Shown: positions 53,254-62,934, numbered from the stretch's first letter. The stretch is DNA of 64,000 bases from Sediminicola arcticus (GCF_040566695.1 NZ_JBEXAE010000002.1:1-64000), one strand, 5' to 3'. Notes: generated by a model not told the origin, from the sequence alone. Made by a program: numbers and translations.

Positions 53254-54039
53254 TTAAACAGATTTTAACATGCCCCCATCAATGGGAATATTTGCGCCCG
53301 TAATGAATGACGCTTGTTCAGAAGCTAAAAAGGCCACTAAATAACCGTATTCTTTTGGATCTCCAAATCTGCCTATGGGAACATTATTGAGCATTTGTTG
53401 GTTTACCTCTTCCATGGGAATACCAAAAGATTTGGCTTTGGCACTATTAAGGTTTTTTAGTCTTTCGGTATCAAAATAGCCAGTCAGGGTGCTGTTAACA
53501 GTGATCCCATATTTACCTACGTCGGCTGCCAATGTTTTCGCCCAAGTTGTCACTGCCGCCCTTATGGAATTGCTTAATGCTAGATATGATAAAGGTTCTT
53601 TTACGGAAACAGAAGCAATATTTATGATCCGCCCGTATTTTTGATCTATCATTCCCTTTAAAGCAAGTTCCGAGGTGTAGACGACTGTTTTAAACAACAG
53701 ATCAAAAGCAGCTTGGTAATCTTCTACTTTTTTTTCCATTGCTCCTCCCGATGCAGGACCTTGGGTGTTGTTCACTAAGATATCTACCGAATTATTTTTA
53801 AAATAGTTTCCTATAATTTCTTGATAAGAATTAAAGTCAGTAAAATCTACTTCCAAGTATTGGTGCTGTTGCCCATTATCTGTAGGCATTAGGGAAATAA
53901 TATCTTTCAATTTTTCCCCACTACGCGCCATTAGGGTAACACTGGCACCACTAGCAGCCAATTGCTCTCCTATGCCCTTACCAATGCCTTGACTACTACC
54001 GCCCACCAAAGCCCTTTTTCCAATTAAAGATATATTCAT
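53254..54039 (-). CDS. SDR family oxidoreductase with altered active site
   Basis: A 261-residue short-chain dehydrogenase with the cofactor motif GGSSQGIGKGIG near residue 13, NNTQGP near 90 and a catalytic-Ser-like IASVSV near 143. The usual YxxxK is changed: Y occurs in SYLALSNSIRAAV, but the position of the catalytic Lys is Ser. A C-terminal FITGANIPIDGG is typical of the fold. It follows the cupin gene by 2 bases, and the unit is closed by a terminator. The substrate is unknown and the catalytic competence is doubtful. Confidence 0.83.
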   Translation of the reverse strand: MNISLIGKRALVGGSSQGIGKGIGEQLAASGASVTLMARSGEKLKDIISLMPTDNGQQHQYLEVDFTDFNSYQEIIGNYFKNNSVDILVNNTQGPASGGAMEKKVEDYQAAFDLLFKTVVYTSELALKGMIDQKYGRIINIASVSVKEPLSYLALSNSIRAAVTTWAKTLAADVGKYGITVNSTLTGYFDTERLKNLNSAKAKSFGIPMEEVNQQMLNNVPIGRFGDPKEYGYLVAFLASEQASFITGANIPIDGGMLKSV

Positions 54040-54041
54040 GA

Positions 54042-54359
54042 TTACTTGTATTCTTCTCTAGTGGGGCTAAAGGCGTCCATCAATTTACAGTCGGTAAGTG
54101 CTTTGCCACTGTGGGGCAAATGTGGAGCAATCACTACGAGATCTCCAGGTCCATAAACCTTGGTATGGCCGTCTAAAGTAAATTCAAAACTACCTTCCAA
54201 TACCTGCATAACCTGTTCGTTCATATGGGAGTGTAAGGGAACTTCCGCCCCTTTTTCAACCTCCCAAAAAGCTAGACTCATATTTTGTGTATGTATCAGT
54301 TTACCTCGGTACCCAGGCATTATTTCTTTTGGGGCCACATCTTTTAATTTTATATGCAT
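54042..54359 (-). CDS. Small cupin domain protein
   Basis: A 105-residue single-domain cupin. HSHMNEQVMQVLEGSFEF near residue 43 gives the first metal motif (two His and Glu) and HLPHSGKAL near 85 the second His. It should bind a metal ion, but no substrate can be named. It is the first gene of a two-gene unit with the SDR gene 2 bases downstream, and it lies divergent from mpl. Confidence 0.85.
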   Translation of the reverse strand: MHIKLKDVAPKEIMPGYRGKLIHTQNMSLAFWEVEKGAEVPLHSHMNEQVMQVLEGSFEFTLDGHTKVYGPGDLVVIAPHLPHSGKALTDCKLMDAFSPTREEYK

Positions 54360-54506
54360 ATGTACTTGTTCTTTATACGAATATAAACAATATTCAATAC
54401 TTTGAGGACGCTAAAAAGAGCTGTTGGATGTGCGTTAAAATCAAAACATTTAAAATTTTATTAGGCCCATGCAATCCCTATCTTTACGTTTTTTAAATTC
54501 GATTAA

Positions 54507-55865
54507 ATGCACATTCATTTTATAGCTATTGGCGGAAGCGCCATGCACAATCTAGCCCTTGCCTTGCATCATAAGGGATATGTTATTACCGGGAGCGATG
54601 ACGTTATATTTGAGCCTTCTAATGGCAGGTTAGATGCGAAAGGACTATTGCCGAAAGAATTTGGTTGGTTTCCAGAAAATATTCATCGAGATTTGGATGC
54701 TGTAATTCTGGGCATGCACGCCAAACCGAATAACTTGGAATTGTTAAAAGCTCAAGAATTGGGGTTGAAGATATATTCCTATCCTGAATTTTTATATGAG
54801 CAATCCAAGCATAAGACTAGGGTGGTTATTGGTGGTAGTCATGGCAAAACCACCATTACCTCAATGATTCTCCACGTCTTGGATTACCATGATAGGCCAG
54901 TAGATTATATGGTAGGCGCCCAATTGGATGGTTTTGACCGAATGGTTCATTTAACTGAGGAGAATGACTTTATTGTTTTGGAAGGTGATGAGTATTTGTC
55001 TTCACCAATAGATAGAAGGCCTAAATTCCATTTGTATAAACCTAATATTGCATTATTGAGTGGAATTGCATGGGACCACATCAATGTATTTCCTACCTAC
55101 GAGAATTATGTGGAGCAGTTTCAAATATTTGTTGATAGTATCGTCAAAGGAGGTAGTATCACTTATAACGTAGAAGACCAGGAAGTAAAAAGGGTGGTGG
55201 AAGCTTCCATGAATCCCATTCGGAAGTTACCTTATGAAACCCCTGCTTATTCTATAGAAGATGGCAAGACTCTATTAATGACAGAGGAAGGTCCAATGCC
55301 CATTGAGGTTTTTGGTAGGCATAATCTCAGTAATTTGGCCGGAGCAAAATGGATCTGCCAAAATATGGGGATAGATGAGGCCGACTTTTATGAGGCCATA
55401 GCCTCTTTTAAAGGAGCTTCCAAACGATTGGAAAAAATAGGAGAAGGAAAAACAAGTGTGGCTTACAAGGATTTTGCCCATTCGCCAAGTAAGGTAGCGG
55501 CAACAACTAGGGCTGTGAAGGAGCAGTATCAAGATAAAAAGCTCTTGGCATGCTTGGAATTGCATACTTATAGCAGTTTGAATGCTGATTTTTTAAAAGA
55601 GTATAAGGGGGCCCTTGATTATGCCGATGAGGCCGTGGTGTTTTATTCTCCTGAATCAGTGAAGATCAAGCAGCTGGAAGAAGTGACCAAGGAGCAAATT
55701 GCAGTGGCTTTCGAAAGGAGCGATCTTAAGATCTACACGGACGCCCTTTCGTTCAAAGAATTTCTGTTCCAAAATAATTTTGATGATTCAGTACTCCTAC
55801 TTATGAGTTCTGGTAATTACGGGGGATTAAATTTTGATGAGGTAAAGGATCTTATGGAAAATTAG
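54507..55865 (+). CDS. mpl: Mur ligase family protein, Mpl type
   Basis: Mpl joins recycled L-Ala-gamma-D-Glu-meso-Dap to UDP-MurNAc in peptidoglycan recycling. The start MHIHFIAIGGSAMHNLA resembles MurC and Mpl, but GSDDVIFEPS fits Mpl. The P-loop GGSHGKTTITS is near residues 108-118, and LEGDEYLSSPIDRRPKF near 160 is typical of this subgroup. DFAHSPSKV near 330 marks the C-terminal domain. Length of 452 is normal. It is a single gene, with radC 79 bases downstream. Confidence 0.88.
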   Translation: MHIHFIAIGGSAMHNLALALHHKGYVITGSDDVIFEPSNGRLDAKGLLPKEFGWFPENIHRDLDAVILGMHAKPNNLELLKAQELGLKIYSYPEFLYEQSKHKTRVVIGGSHGKTTITSMILHVLDYHDRPVDYMVGAQLDGFDRMVHLTEENDFIVLEGDEYLSSPIDRRPKFHLYKPNIALLSGIAWDHINVFPTYENYVEQFQIFVDSIVKGGSITYNVEDQEVKRVVEASMNPIRKLPYETPAYSIEDGKTLLMTEEGPMPIEVFGRHNLSNLAGAKWICQNMGIDEADFYEAIASFKGASKRLEKIGEGKTSVAYKDFAHSPSKVAATTRAVKEQYQDKKLLACLELHTYSSLNADFLKEYKGALDYADEAVVFYSPESVKIKQLEEVTKEQIAVAFERSDLKIYTDALSFKEFLFQNNFDDSVLLLMSSGNYGGLNFDEVKDLMEN

Positions 55866-55944
55866 GGCGTAAGTTGAATTGAATTGGGAATAGATTTTTT
55901 TCTTGAATTTTAGTTTAAATTCTTTTGTTTGTTATCTTTAACAG

Positions 55945-56643
55945 ATGCAAGAAAAGTCGATTAATTTCTCTATTAAGCAGTGGTCAAATGATGACAAGCC
56001 CAGAGAGAAATTGGTACATAAGGGGAAATCTGTGCTTTCGGATGCAGAACTGATTGCTATCTTAATTGGTTCTGGCAGTAGAAATGAAAGTGCTGTAGAG
56101 CTCGCGAAAAGGATATTGGCATCTGCTAATAATAACTTAAACGAGTTGGGAAAACTATCCATTAAACAATTAATGCAGTTTAAGGGGATAGGAGAAGCAA
56201 AAGCTGTTACGATTGCAGCAGCCCTTGAAGTAGGAAGGAGAAGAAGAGAGGAATCAGCACAAAAGATTACTAAAATAACAAGTAGTAAAAGTGTTTTTGA
56301 GCTGTTGCACCCTCTGATGGGAGAACTTCCTCATGAGGAGTTTTGGATTGTTTACCTAAACAACGCAAATAAAGTAATGCACACCGCCCTTTTGAGCAAA
56401 GGAGGAATAACTGGTACTTTGGTAGACGTACGTTTGGTGTTGAAGAAGGCACTGGAACTGGGTGCTGTGGGGTTAATTTTGGCACATAACCATCCGTCGG
56501 GAACTTTAAAGCCAAGTGAAGCTGACAAGCAGGTGACCAGTAAACTCAGAACTGCTGCTGAGGCTTTTGATATAAAAGTTTTGGATCATGTGATCATTAC
56601 CCAACAAGATTATTTTAGCTTTGCGGATAACACTATGCTATAA
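55945..56643 (+). CDS. radC: RadC family JAB-domain protein
   Basis: A 232-residue protein with a helix-hairpin-helix (LMQFKGIGEAKAVTIAAALE near residue 75) and a C-terminal JAB/MPN domain with the metal motif HNHPSGTLKPSEAD (H181, H183, D194). The name comes from old genetics; a DNA repair role is not confirmed, and some homologues work in competence or phage defence. It lies between mpl and a deacetylase-like gene, with no mobile element next to it, so I treat it as the core copy. Confidence 0.92.
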   Translation: MQEKSINFSIKQWSNDDKPREKLVHKGKSVLSDAELIAILIGSGSRNESAVELAKRILASANNNLNELGKLSIKQLMQFKGIGEAKAVTIAAALEVGRRRREESAQKITKITSSKSVFELLHPLMGELPHEEFWIVYLNNANKVMHTALLSKGGITGTLVDVRLVLKKALELGAVGLILAHNHPSGTLKPSEADKQVTSKLRTAAEAFDIKVLDHVIITQQDYFSFADNTML

Positions 56644-56683
56644 AAATGTCCAAATAGCATTAAATTTGGAATTTTAGGAACCT

Positions 56684-57979
56684 ATGTTGTTGATATATAC
56701 CCATAAGATTACGTCTCGCTTCACTTACATTATGAAGCATATTTTCACTCGAATTCTGGGAATAGAGGTTATTTTTACGACCAAAGTGGAAGATTTTATC
56801 AAGCATGCTGGTCCAAAAATAACATATACTAAGCAACCCTTACAGAATGAGTTTTTTGTTCGAAGCAATGACCTACTATTCGAACAGGGGATAAACGACC
56901 TTCAATTTAAAATGGGGGAATGGAATGGAGTGCCCTGCTTTTTTGTTGCCAGGGACCGCAGTAATATTCCTTTTGATATTTTTGCTGCCAGTTTTTATCT
57001 TATCTCTAGATATGAAGAATATTTGCCCCATGTAAAGGATGTGCACGGAAGGTTTCCTCCCACGGAAAGCCTTGCATATCAGCATGATTTTCTAGAAAGG
57101 CCCGTTATAGATCTTTGGGCTTTCCAGTTGCTTAAAGCATTAAGGGAAAGGTTCCCAGATATGAAGGCAAAAAAACGGGAGTTTTCCTATACATCCATCA
57201 TAGATGTTACTACCTCCCACTGTTTTGCATATAGAGGTTTTGTTAGAAGTCTTGCTGGTCTATTTTTGGATATTGGTTCTCTTAAATTAAAACGTGTTGT
57301 AGAGCGTTTTATGGTCTGGCTTAACCCTGAATTAGATCCTTATGATAATTTTTTTAGTCTTATAGAACTTCATAAGAATTACGGAGTAGGTAGCATGTTC
57401 TTTTTCCAATTCGCAGAATATTCTACCTATGACAAAAATGTGTCAACCAATAATAATAGATTTAGATATTTAATAAAATCTGTTGCAGATTATAGTATAG
57501 TATCTTTAGGCGCTTCGTATAGTTCCTTTGATAATAACGCCTTGTTAAAGGAGGAGAAGAAGCAGTTGTCGCAAGTTATAAACAGGCCAATTAACGCTTC
57601 TAGAATGCGATATAATAGGGTAGATATTCCAACTACCTATCGGAACTTGGTGGAGGCAGAATTTACAGATGATTATACCATGGGGTACACCCATGAAATA
57701 GGTTTTAGGGCAGGCACTTGTACCCCTTTTTTCTTTTATGATATTCCTTTAGAGGTGCAACAACCCATAAAGGTTCATCCCTTTGCTGTGCATGATTACG
57801 CCTTAATGAAGTATATGGATCAGGAAGAGATTTTAGAAAAGATATCCTTCCTTTATAAGGAAACGAAGGAGGTGAATGGGAATTTTATTAGTGTTTTTTC
57901 CAATGAACTTTTAGGCGGTGAAAGTAAAATAGATTGGATAGATTTATACAGTACAGTTTTAAAGAATTATTATGTTTAG
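56684..57979 (+). CDS. Polysaccharide deacetylase-like family protein (DUF7033 type)
   Basis: A 431-residue protein of a flavobacterial family in which an N-terminal alpha/beta domain is joined to a divergent polysaccharide deacetylase barrel. Conserved segments are DIFAASFYLISRYEEYLP near residue 100, FSYTSIIDVTTSHCFAYRG near 165, and GYTHEIGFRAGTCTPFFFYD near 325. The typical deacetylase motif TFDDG is not seen. Its start lacks a signal peptide. It overlaps the nucleotidase gene by 8 bases, so the two are probably coupled. Substrate unknown. Confidence 0.75.
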   Translation: MLLIYTHKITSRFTYIMKHIFTRILGIEVIFTTKVEDFIKHAGPKITYTKQPLQNEFFVRSNDLLFEQGINDLQFKMGEWNGVPCFFVARDRSNIPFDIFAASFYLISRYEEYLPHVKDVHGRFPPTESLAYQHDFLERPVIDLWAFQLLKALRERFPDMKAKKREFSYTSIIDVTTSHCFAYRGFVRSLAGLFLDIGSLKLKRVVERFMVWLNPELDPYDNFFSLIELHKNYGVGSMFFFQFAEYSTYDKNVSTNNNRFRYLIKSVADYSIVSLGASYSSFDNNALLKEEKKQLSQVINRPINASRMRYNRVDIPTTYRNLVEAEFTDDYTMGYTHEIGFRAGTCTPFFFYDIPLEVQQPIKVHPFAVHDYALMKYMDQEEILEKISFLYKETKEVNGNFISVFSNELLGGESKIDWIDLYSTVLKNYYV

Positions 57980-58661
57980 AAATATTGTAACAGACGTTTT
58001 TTTTGATTTGGACCACACGCTTTGGGATTTCGAAAAGAACTCAGCGCTAACCTTTGATAGAATACTACAGGCCAATAGGGTAGGCGTTGACTTAAATGAT
58101 TTTTTAAAGGTGTATATCCCTCTTAATCTAGAATTCTGGAAACTATATAGAGATGGTAAGATAATCAAGGAGGATTTAAGGTATCAGCGATTAAAACAAA
58201 CCTTTGATGCTTTGGGATTTACGATTTCGGATGAAACCATTCATGTCCTATCTGAGGAATATATAGAGCACTTGTCCTCTTTTACCCATTTGTTTCCAAA
58301 TACGGTCCACATCTTAGACTATTTAAAACCAAATTATAAGCTACATATCATCACCAATGGTTTTCAGGAAATTCAAGAAAAAAAATTAAAAAATTCCAAC
58401 ATACACGGGTATTTCGATCAGATTATTGATTCTGAAATGGCTGGAGTAAAAAAACCAGATCCTATCATTTATCAATTGGCCCTTCAAAAGGCAAGGGCAA
58501 CTCCTGAGAAGTCCATCATGATAGGGGACAGTTTAGAGGCCGATATCATTGGTGCAAGGGCTATGGGGCTGCATGCCCTTCATTTTAATGTTCACAATGA
58601 TGAAAAACATGAATATTGTGATATGATACATGATCTTAATGAAATAAAATCTTATTTGTAG
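57972..58661 (+). CDS. yjjG: YjjG family noncanonical pyrimidine nucleotidase
   Basis: A HAD-superfamily phosphatase of 229 residues. Motif I is FFDLDHTLWDFE near residue 11 (nucleophile Asp and acid Asp), motif II IITNGF near 118, the Lys lies in GVKKPDP near 155 and motif IV in MIGDSLEADIIGA near 183. YjjG-type enzymes remove the phosphate from noncanonical pyrimidine nucleotides and protect DNA from them. The cap domain between motifs I and II is the C1 type. The gene overlaps the deacetylase-like gene. Confidence 0.88.
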   Translation: MFRNIVTDVFFDLDHTLWDFEKNSALTFDRILQANRVGVDLNDFLKVYIPLNLEFWKLYRDGKIIKEDLRYQRLKQTFDALGFTISDETIHVLSEEYIEHLSSFTHLFPNTVHILDYLKPNYKLHIITNGFQEIQEKKLKNSNIHGYFDQIIDSEMAGVKKPDPIIYQLALQKARATPEKSIMIGDSLEADIIGARAMGLHALHFNVHNDEKHEYCDMIHDLNEIKSYL

Positions 58662-58733
58662 AGTTGTAGAAGTAGTTTCTTTAGATAACTGTCACAATAT
58701 GTGTTATCTAGGGAGTTTTAAATCACGTTCAAT

Positions 58734-59273
58734 ATGAAGTACTTCGTTCCTTTATTTCTCTTCATTGCTTTATGCGGTTCTTGTATGCAAGAGCAGGATT
58801 TCAATCAATTTGAGAACCTTAGTATTAGGCCCACAATAACTTCTAGTATCTTGTATATAGAAACCACAGAAGAATTTATTAATTCTGTAGTGCCTGGAGC
58901 CTTTTATGCAGAGGAATTTAATTTTGACGCCTTTACAGAGGATTTTTTTGCAGAAGGGGTTCTAAGTGGTGTCCTTACCTATGAGGTAGAAAATTCGACA
59001 AGCAAAACAATTGAGATTGTTATTGAATTATTAGATGAAAACGGGATTGTATTAGACACAGAACCCATTCTTGTGGAACCCGCTCCTCCAGTTTTTACAA
59101 AAATGGTGGAGATCGCCTATGGTCCCGGGGGAAGAAGCATCGATATCATAAAAAACACCTCTGCAATCAGGGTAAGCGCACAGAATCTTAGTGATGATAC
59201 CAGTATTTCAAATGAACTAGATCCGAAAATAATATTGCGTTCCAGTGGAACTTTTAAGGTGGAGCTCAAATGA
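58734..59273 (+). CDS. Hypothetical lipoprotein
   Basis: A 179-residue lipoprotein with signal MKYFVPLFLFIALCGSC and lipobox Cys at residue 17. The mature part is acidic in its first half and rich in beta-strand character (VLTYEVENSTSKTIEIVIELLDE). I do not recognise a family. It overlaps the DUF5723 gene by 4 bases (ATGA), so the products are probably made together, an envelope set with the DUF5723 barrel and the secreted protein downstream. Confidence 0.7.
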   Translation: MKYFVPLFLFIALCGSCMQEQDFNQFENLSIRPTITSSILYIETTEEFINSVVPGAFYAEEFNFDAFTEDFFAEGVLSGVLTYEVENSTSKTIEIVIELLDENGIVLDTEPILVEPAPPVFTKMVEIAYGPGGRSIDIIKNTSAIRVSAQNLSDDTSISNELDPKIILRSSGTFKVELK

Positions 59274-60700
59274 GATTACAAAATCTAATTGTAGTTTTTT
59301 TGCTTTTGGACTGTTCTTCTATATTGGCTCAAAATAAACAATTGCTGTACGATTTTATGGAAGTACCACAAGCCTTAATGCTCAATCCAGGAGCAAGGGC
59401 AACGTATCAATGGTATGGTGGTATACCCATGCTTTCCGGAATTTCTGCTGCAGCCGGAACTAGCGGGGTGACTGTAAATGATATTTTTGCCAATGATGGC
59501 ATAGATATTACCACCAAAATAAGAGATAAAGCCATTTTTGGGATGAATTTTCGGGACGAGATCAGTGGAACTATTCAATTTGAATTTCTGAATGTTGGAT
59601 TTAGAAGTAAAAATAGGCCCAGTGATTTTTATTCCTTTGGGATGTATTTGGAGGAGGATATGATTACGTATTGGCCTCAGGATTTGGCTATTTTAGGGTT
59701 TGAGGGTAATGCTAATTATATTGGCAGTAGATTTAATTTGGAGCATTTGAAAGTTCGTGGCGAAGTGGTTAATGTTTTTCATTTTGGCATCAATAGAAAA
59801 TTGAATAATACCTTAAGAGTTGGGGTCAGGGGAAAGCTATATTCGGGGATTTTGGATGTAAGTTCTACCAGCAATTCAGGTTATTTTGTCACCAATCCTG
59901 GGGAGAACAACCTCTTGGCAAATACCCTAGTTGCAGATGTAGAGGTTAGAACCTCGGGCATTGACGGTTTGGTAGAGGGGAACCAAGGGGTGTCCCAAAC
60001 TTTTTTAAAAAGGGCACTTTTAGGGGGCGATTTAGGTTTGGGTCTTGATGTTGGATTTACGTATCGACTTAATAATCGAACTTTGATAACTGGAAGTTTG
60101 TTGGATGTAGGTTTTATAAGGCACACTAAAGATGTTAAAAATTATACTTTGAAAGGTAGTGCTACCAACGAAGGTATTTCTATTATACTTCCAGGAGACC
60201 TAGAAGATCCTAACCGAGATTTTTGGCAAGAGCTTGTAGACGAGATAGAGGAGCTTATTCCTTTTGAGGATAATAGGAACAGTTATATTAATTTTAGACC
60301 AACAAAACTCAACGCCTCCCTACGCTATAATTTTGGAGAACCATTAGCTTCAGAAGAAGATTGTGAATGCACCTCAGATGGGGGTGGATTAAAAGGTAGA
60401 CAGCCAGAGTACGCTAATAGTGTGGGAGGGCAGTTGTATATGATCAATAGGCCTAGAGGTCCACAAGCGGCATTTACCGCTTTCTATATGCGCAAATTAG
60501 GTAATTTCTTGGCACTTAAAACCACTTATACTGTTGATAAATTTTCCATCTCTAATATTGGACTGGGCATGAGCATGCAGGCCGGACCCGTTGAACTTTA
60601 TGCCATGGCAGATAATTTATTAGGGTATAGGAATGTGTACGCAAGTCAATATGCCTCTTTCCAATTCGGATTAAATATTATATCTTGGGGCAGAAAATGA
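59270..60700 (+). CDS. DUF5723 family outer membrane protein
   Basis: A 476-residue protein with a signal peptide (cut near residue 21 after ILAQ). The mature start LLYDFMEVPQALMLNPGA and later strands fit the DUF5723 group of Bacteroidota, which resemble outer membrane barrels similar to FadL or PorV. Alternating strands run to the end, and the last residues (YASFQFGLNIISWGRK) suit a barrel closure. A short CECTSDGGG segment near residue 366 has two cysteines in an extended loop. Function unknown. It is translated with the lipoprotein gene upstream. Confidence 0.75.
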   Translation: MRLQNLIVVFLLLDCSSILAQNKQLLYDFMEVPQALMLNPGARATYQWYGGIPMLSGISAAAGTSGVTVNDIFANDGIDITTKIRDKAIFGMNFRDEISGTIQFEFLNVGFRSKNRPSDFYSFGMYLEEDMITYWPQDLAILGFEGNANYIGSRFNLEHLKVRGEVVNVFHFGINRKLNNTLRVGVRGKLYSGILDVSSTSNSGYFVTNPGENNLLANTLVADVEVRTSGIDGLVEGNQGVSQTFLKRALLGGDLGLGLDVGFTYRLNNRTLITGSLLDVGFIRHTKDVKNYTLKGSATNEGISIILPGDLEDPNRDFWQELVDEIEELIPFEDNRNSYINFRPTKLNASLRYNFGEPLASEEDCECTSDGGGLKGRQPEYANSVGGQLYMINRPRGPQAAFTAFYMRKLGNFLALKTTYTVDKFSISNIGLGMSMQAGPVELYAMADNLLGYRNVYASQYASFQFGLNIISWGRK

Positions 60701-60713
60701 TGGTAAACCACTT

Positions 60714-61568
60714 ATGAAAATCTCACTTTTTATCCTATTCCTTTTTGTAGTGTTTCTTGGAAACGCACAAACAGATCTCAATCAATACAAGTATATCATT
60801 GTCCCTAAAAAGTTTGATGGTTTTAGAAATGAAAACCAATATCAGACCAGTACACTTATTAAATATCTTTTTGTAGAAAATGGATTTACTGCGGTATACG
60901 AGGATGCACTTCCAGATGACCTGAATAGAAATCGTTGTCTTGGGACAGTTGTGGCGATAAAGGAAGGCTCCGGAATGTTAGCGACAAAATTATCATTGAC
61001 CTTAAAAGACTGCCAATCCCAAATAGTCTTTGAGACCCAAGAGGGTACTAGTAAGGATAAGGATTACAAAACAGCTTACGCTGGTGCCATAAGAGATGCT
61101 TTTATTTCCTTTAAGGGGCTTAATTATGTATATGTACCAAGATTAGAAAAGAAAAGTACTCTAACGATGATAAGTTTTAAAAATGATGTGAAGCAGATTA
61201 AGGAAGCTGAAATCAAAAAGTCTGAAAATGGAGTCTTGGTGCAAGAGGCCACCATGGAACAACTAACGTATAAGGAAATTGTACCTGAGCCTTCAAATTT
61301 AGAAAAAGGGGTGAACACGATGGAAAGTTCTAAAAACGGTTTACTTCCAACAGCACTATTATATGCCCAGGAACTTACCAATGGATATCAATTGGTGGAT
61401 AGTACACCTAAGGTTGTCCTAAAGATGATCAAAAGTACAATGGCAGATGTCTTCATTGCGAAAGCGGGTGATCAAGACGGTATGGTCTTTAAAAAGGACG
61501 GAAAATGGTTTTTTGAATATACTTCCGATGGTCAGGTGATTGTTGAGGAACTTCAGATCAAGTTCTAA
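60714..61568 (+). CDS. Conserved hypothetical secreted protein
   Basis: A 284-residue protein with a signal peptide (FLGNAQ, cut near residue 19). The mature part begins LNQYKYIIVPKKFDGF and goes on with FVENGFTAVYED, a pattern seen in many flavobacterial secreted proteins without known role. Beta-strand and lysine-rich segments alternate, and the last 40 residues resemble a structural repeat of the type GQDGMVFKKDGKWFFEY. It lies 13 bases past the DUF5723 gene and overlaps the rarA 3' end by 4 bases on the other strand. Confidence 0.7.
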   Translation: MKISLFILFLFVVFLGNAQTDLNQYKYIIVPKKFDGFRNENQYQTSTLIKYLFVENGFTAVYEDALPDDLNRNRCLGTVVAIKEGSGMLATKLSLTLKDCQSQIVFETQEGTSKDKDYKTAYAGAIRDAFISFKGLNYVYVPRLEKKSTLTMISFKNDVKQIKEAEIKKSENGVLVQEATMEQLTYKEIVPEPSNLEKGVNTMESSKNGLLPTALLYAQELTNGYQLVDSTPKVVLKMIKSTMADVFIAKAGDQDGMVFKKDGKWFFEYTSDGQVIVEELQIKF

Positions 61569-62842
61569 AAATCATATTTGCTTTTCCATCTGTTTTTAAG
61601 GAATTCTTTTAATGCATTTTCCCGCTGATTATTCCCAGGTTTATAAAAGGATGAGCCCTTGATACTGTCAGGCAGAAACTCCTCCTCTACAAAATTGTTT
61701 TGGTAATCGTGGGCATACTTGTATTCCTGCCCATAACCCAAATCCTTCATTAATTTGGTGGGTGCATTTCTTAAACCTATAGGGACAGAAAGGTCCCCCG
61801 TTTCTTTAACAAGCTGTTGTGCCCTGTTGATGGCCATATAACTAGCATTGCTTTTAGGAGAGGTTGCGAGATAAATGGCGCATTGGCTCAATAAAATCCT
61901 TGCTTCCGGATAGCCTATGGTAGTGACAGCCTGGAAGGTTGTATTGGCCATGACCAAGGCTGTAGGGTTGGCATTACCTATATCTTCAGATGCGGCTATG
62001 AGCATTCGTCTAGCGATAAACTTTACATCTTCGCCACCTTCTATCATTCTTGCCAGCCAATAAACGGCTCCGTTTGGATCGCTCCCACGGATCGATTTTA
62101 TAAAGGCAGAGATAATATCGTAGTGCTGTTCTCCCGTTTTGTCGTAGAGTACCGTATTTTTTTGAACTTTGCTAAGCACAAGATCATTGGTTATAGTTAT
62201 TTGGTCCCCACTTTCAGAGGAAATTACCAATTCAAAAATATTCAATAGTTTTCGTCCATCACCTCCTGATAATTTCAAGAGAGCCTCGGTTTCTTTCAGT
62301 TCAATATTTTTGCTTTTTAGATAGTCATCCTGCTTCATTGCCCTATGCAACAACGCTTCCAAATCTTGCTTTCCAAATGGATTTAAGATGTAAACCTGGC
62401 ATCTGGAAAGTAAGGCCGGAATTACTTCAAAACTTGGGTTTTCTGTGGTGGCTCCAATAAGAGTTACCCATCCTTTTTCAACTGCTCCTAAAAGAGAGTC
62501 TTGTTGGGATTTGCTGAAGCGGTGTATCTCATCAATAAATAGAATAGGATTTTTAGTGGTAAATAAGCCTCCACTCTGTTTAGCCTTGTCTATTACATCC
62601 CTAATATCTTTTACGCCACTACTGATGGCACTGAGGGCATAAAAAGGACGTCCGCTGGTATTGGCAATGATATTTGCCAATGTTGTTTTACCTGTGCCAG
62701 GAGGACCCCACAAGATAAGCGAAGGTAATATGCCTTTTTTTATCTGTTGTGTTAACGAACCTTTTTCGCCAACCAAATGGTGCTGGCTGACATAATCTTC
62801 TAAGGTTTTGGGGCGTATGCGTTCTGCTAATGGTTCATTCAT
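61565..62842 (-). CDS. rarA: Replication-associated recombination protein RarA
   Basis: A clamp-loader-like AAA+ ATPase that acts at stalled replication forks. Walker A GPPGTGKTT is at residues 46-54, Walker B FIDEIHRF near 104, and sensor 1 GATTENPSFE near 133. The C-terminal half (SDPNGAVYWLARMIEGGEDV, RRMLIAASEDIGNANP) is the conserved RarA tetramerisation and sensor region. At 425 residues it is full length. It has its own promoter upstream. Confidence 0.94.
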   Translation of the reverse strand: MNEPLAERIRPKTLEDYVSQHHLVGEKGSLTQQIKKGILPSLILWGPPGTGKTTLANIIANTSGRPFYALSAISSGVKDIRDVIDKAKQSGGLFTTKNPILFIDEIHRFSKSQQDSLLGAVEKGWVTLIGATTENPSFEVIPALLSRCQVYILNPFGKQDLEALLHRAMKQDDYLKSKNIELKETEALLKLSGGDGRKLLNIFELVISSESGDQITITNDLVLSKVQKNTVLYDKTGEQHYDIISAFIKSIRGSDPNGAVYWLARMIEGGEDVKFIARRMLIAASEDIGNANPTALVMANTTFQAVTTIGYPEARILLSQCAIYLATSPKSNASYMAINRAQQLVKETGDLSVPIGLRNAPTKLMKDLGYGQEYKYAHDYQNNFVEEEFLPDSIKGSSFYKPGNNQRENALKEFLKNRWKSKYDF

Positions 62843-62847
62843 AGGTT

Positions 62848-62876
62848 CAAAAGTATAACAATTATCCTGATGACAA
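62848..62876 (-). promoter_or_regulatory. Promoter of rarA
   Basis: On the minus strand TACTTTTG (62855-62848) fits the -7 element TAnnTTTG, with TTG (62876-62874) 18 bases upstream. The start codon is only 6 bases after the -7 element, which would leave an almost leaderless mRNA; the call is therefore moderate. Confidence 0.45.
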
Positions 62877-62890
62877 TTTATCAGGTTTTA

Positions 62891-62898
62891 TATTTTTG
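62891..62898 (+). promoter_or_regulatory. -7 element before the rhomboid gene
   Basis: TATTTTTG fits TAnnTTTG and lies 37 bases before the start codon. A -33 TTG with the right spacing was not seen. Confidence 0.35.
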
Positions 62899-62934
62899 GT
62901 CTTTAAATTGATGAATTTGTTTTAAATTGTAGGG

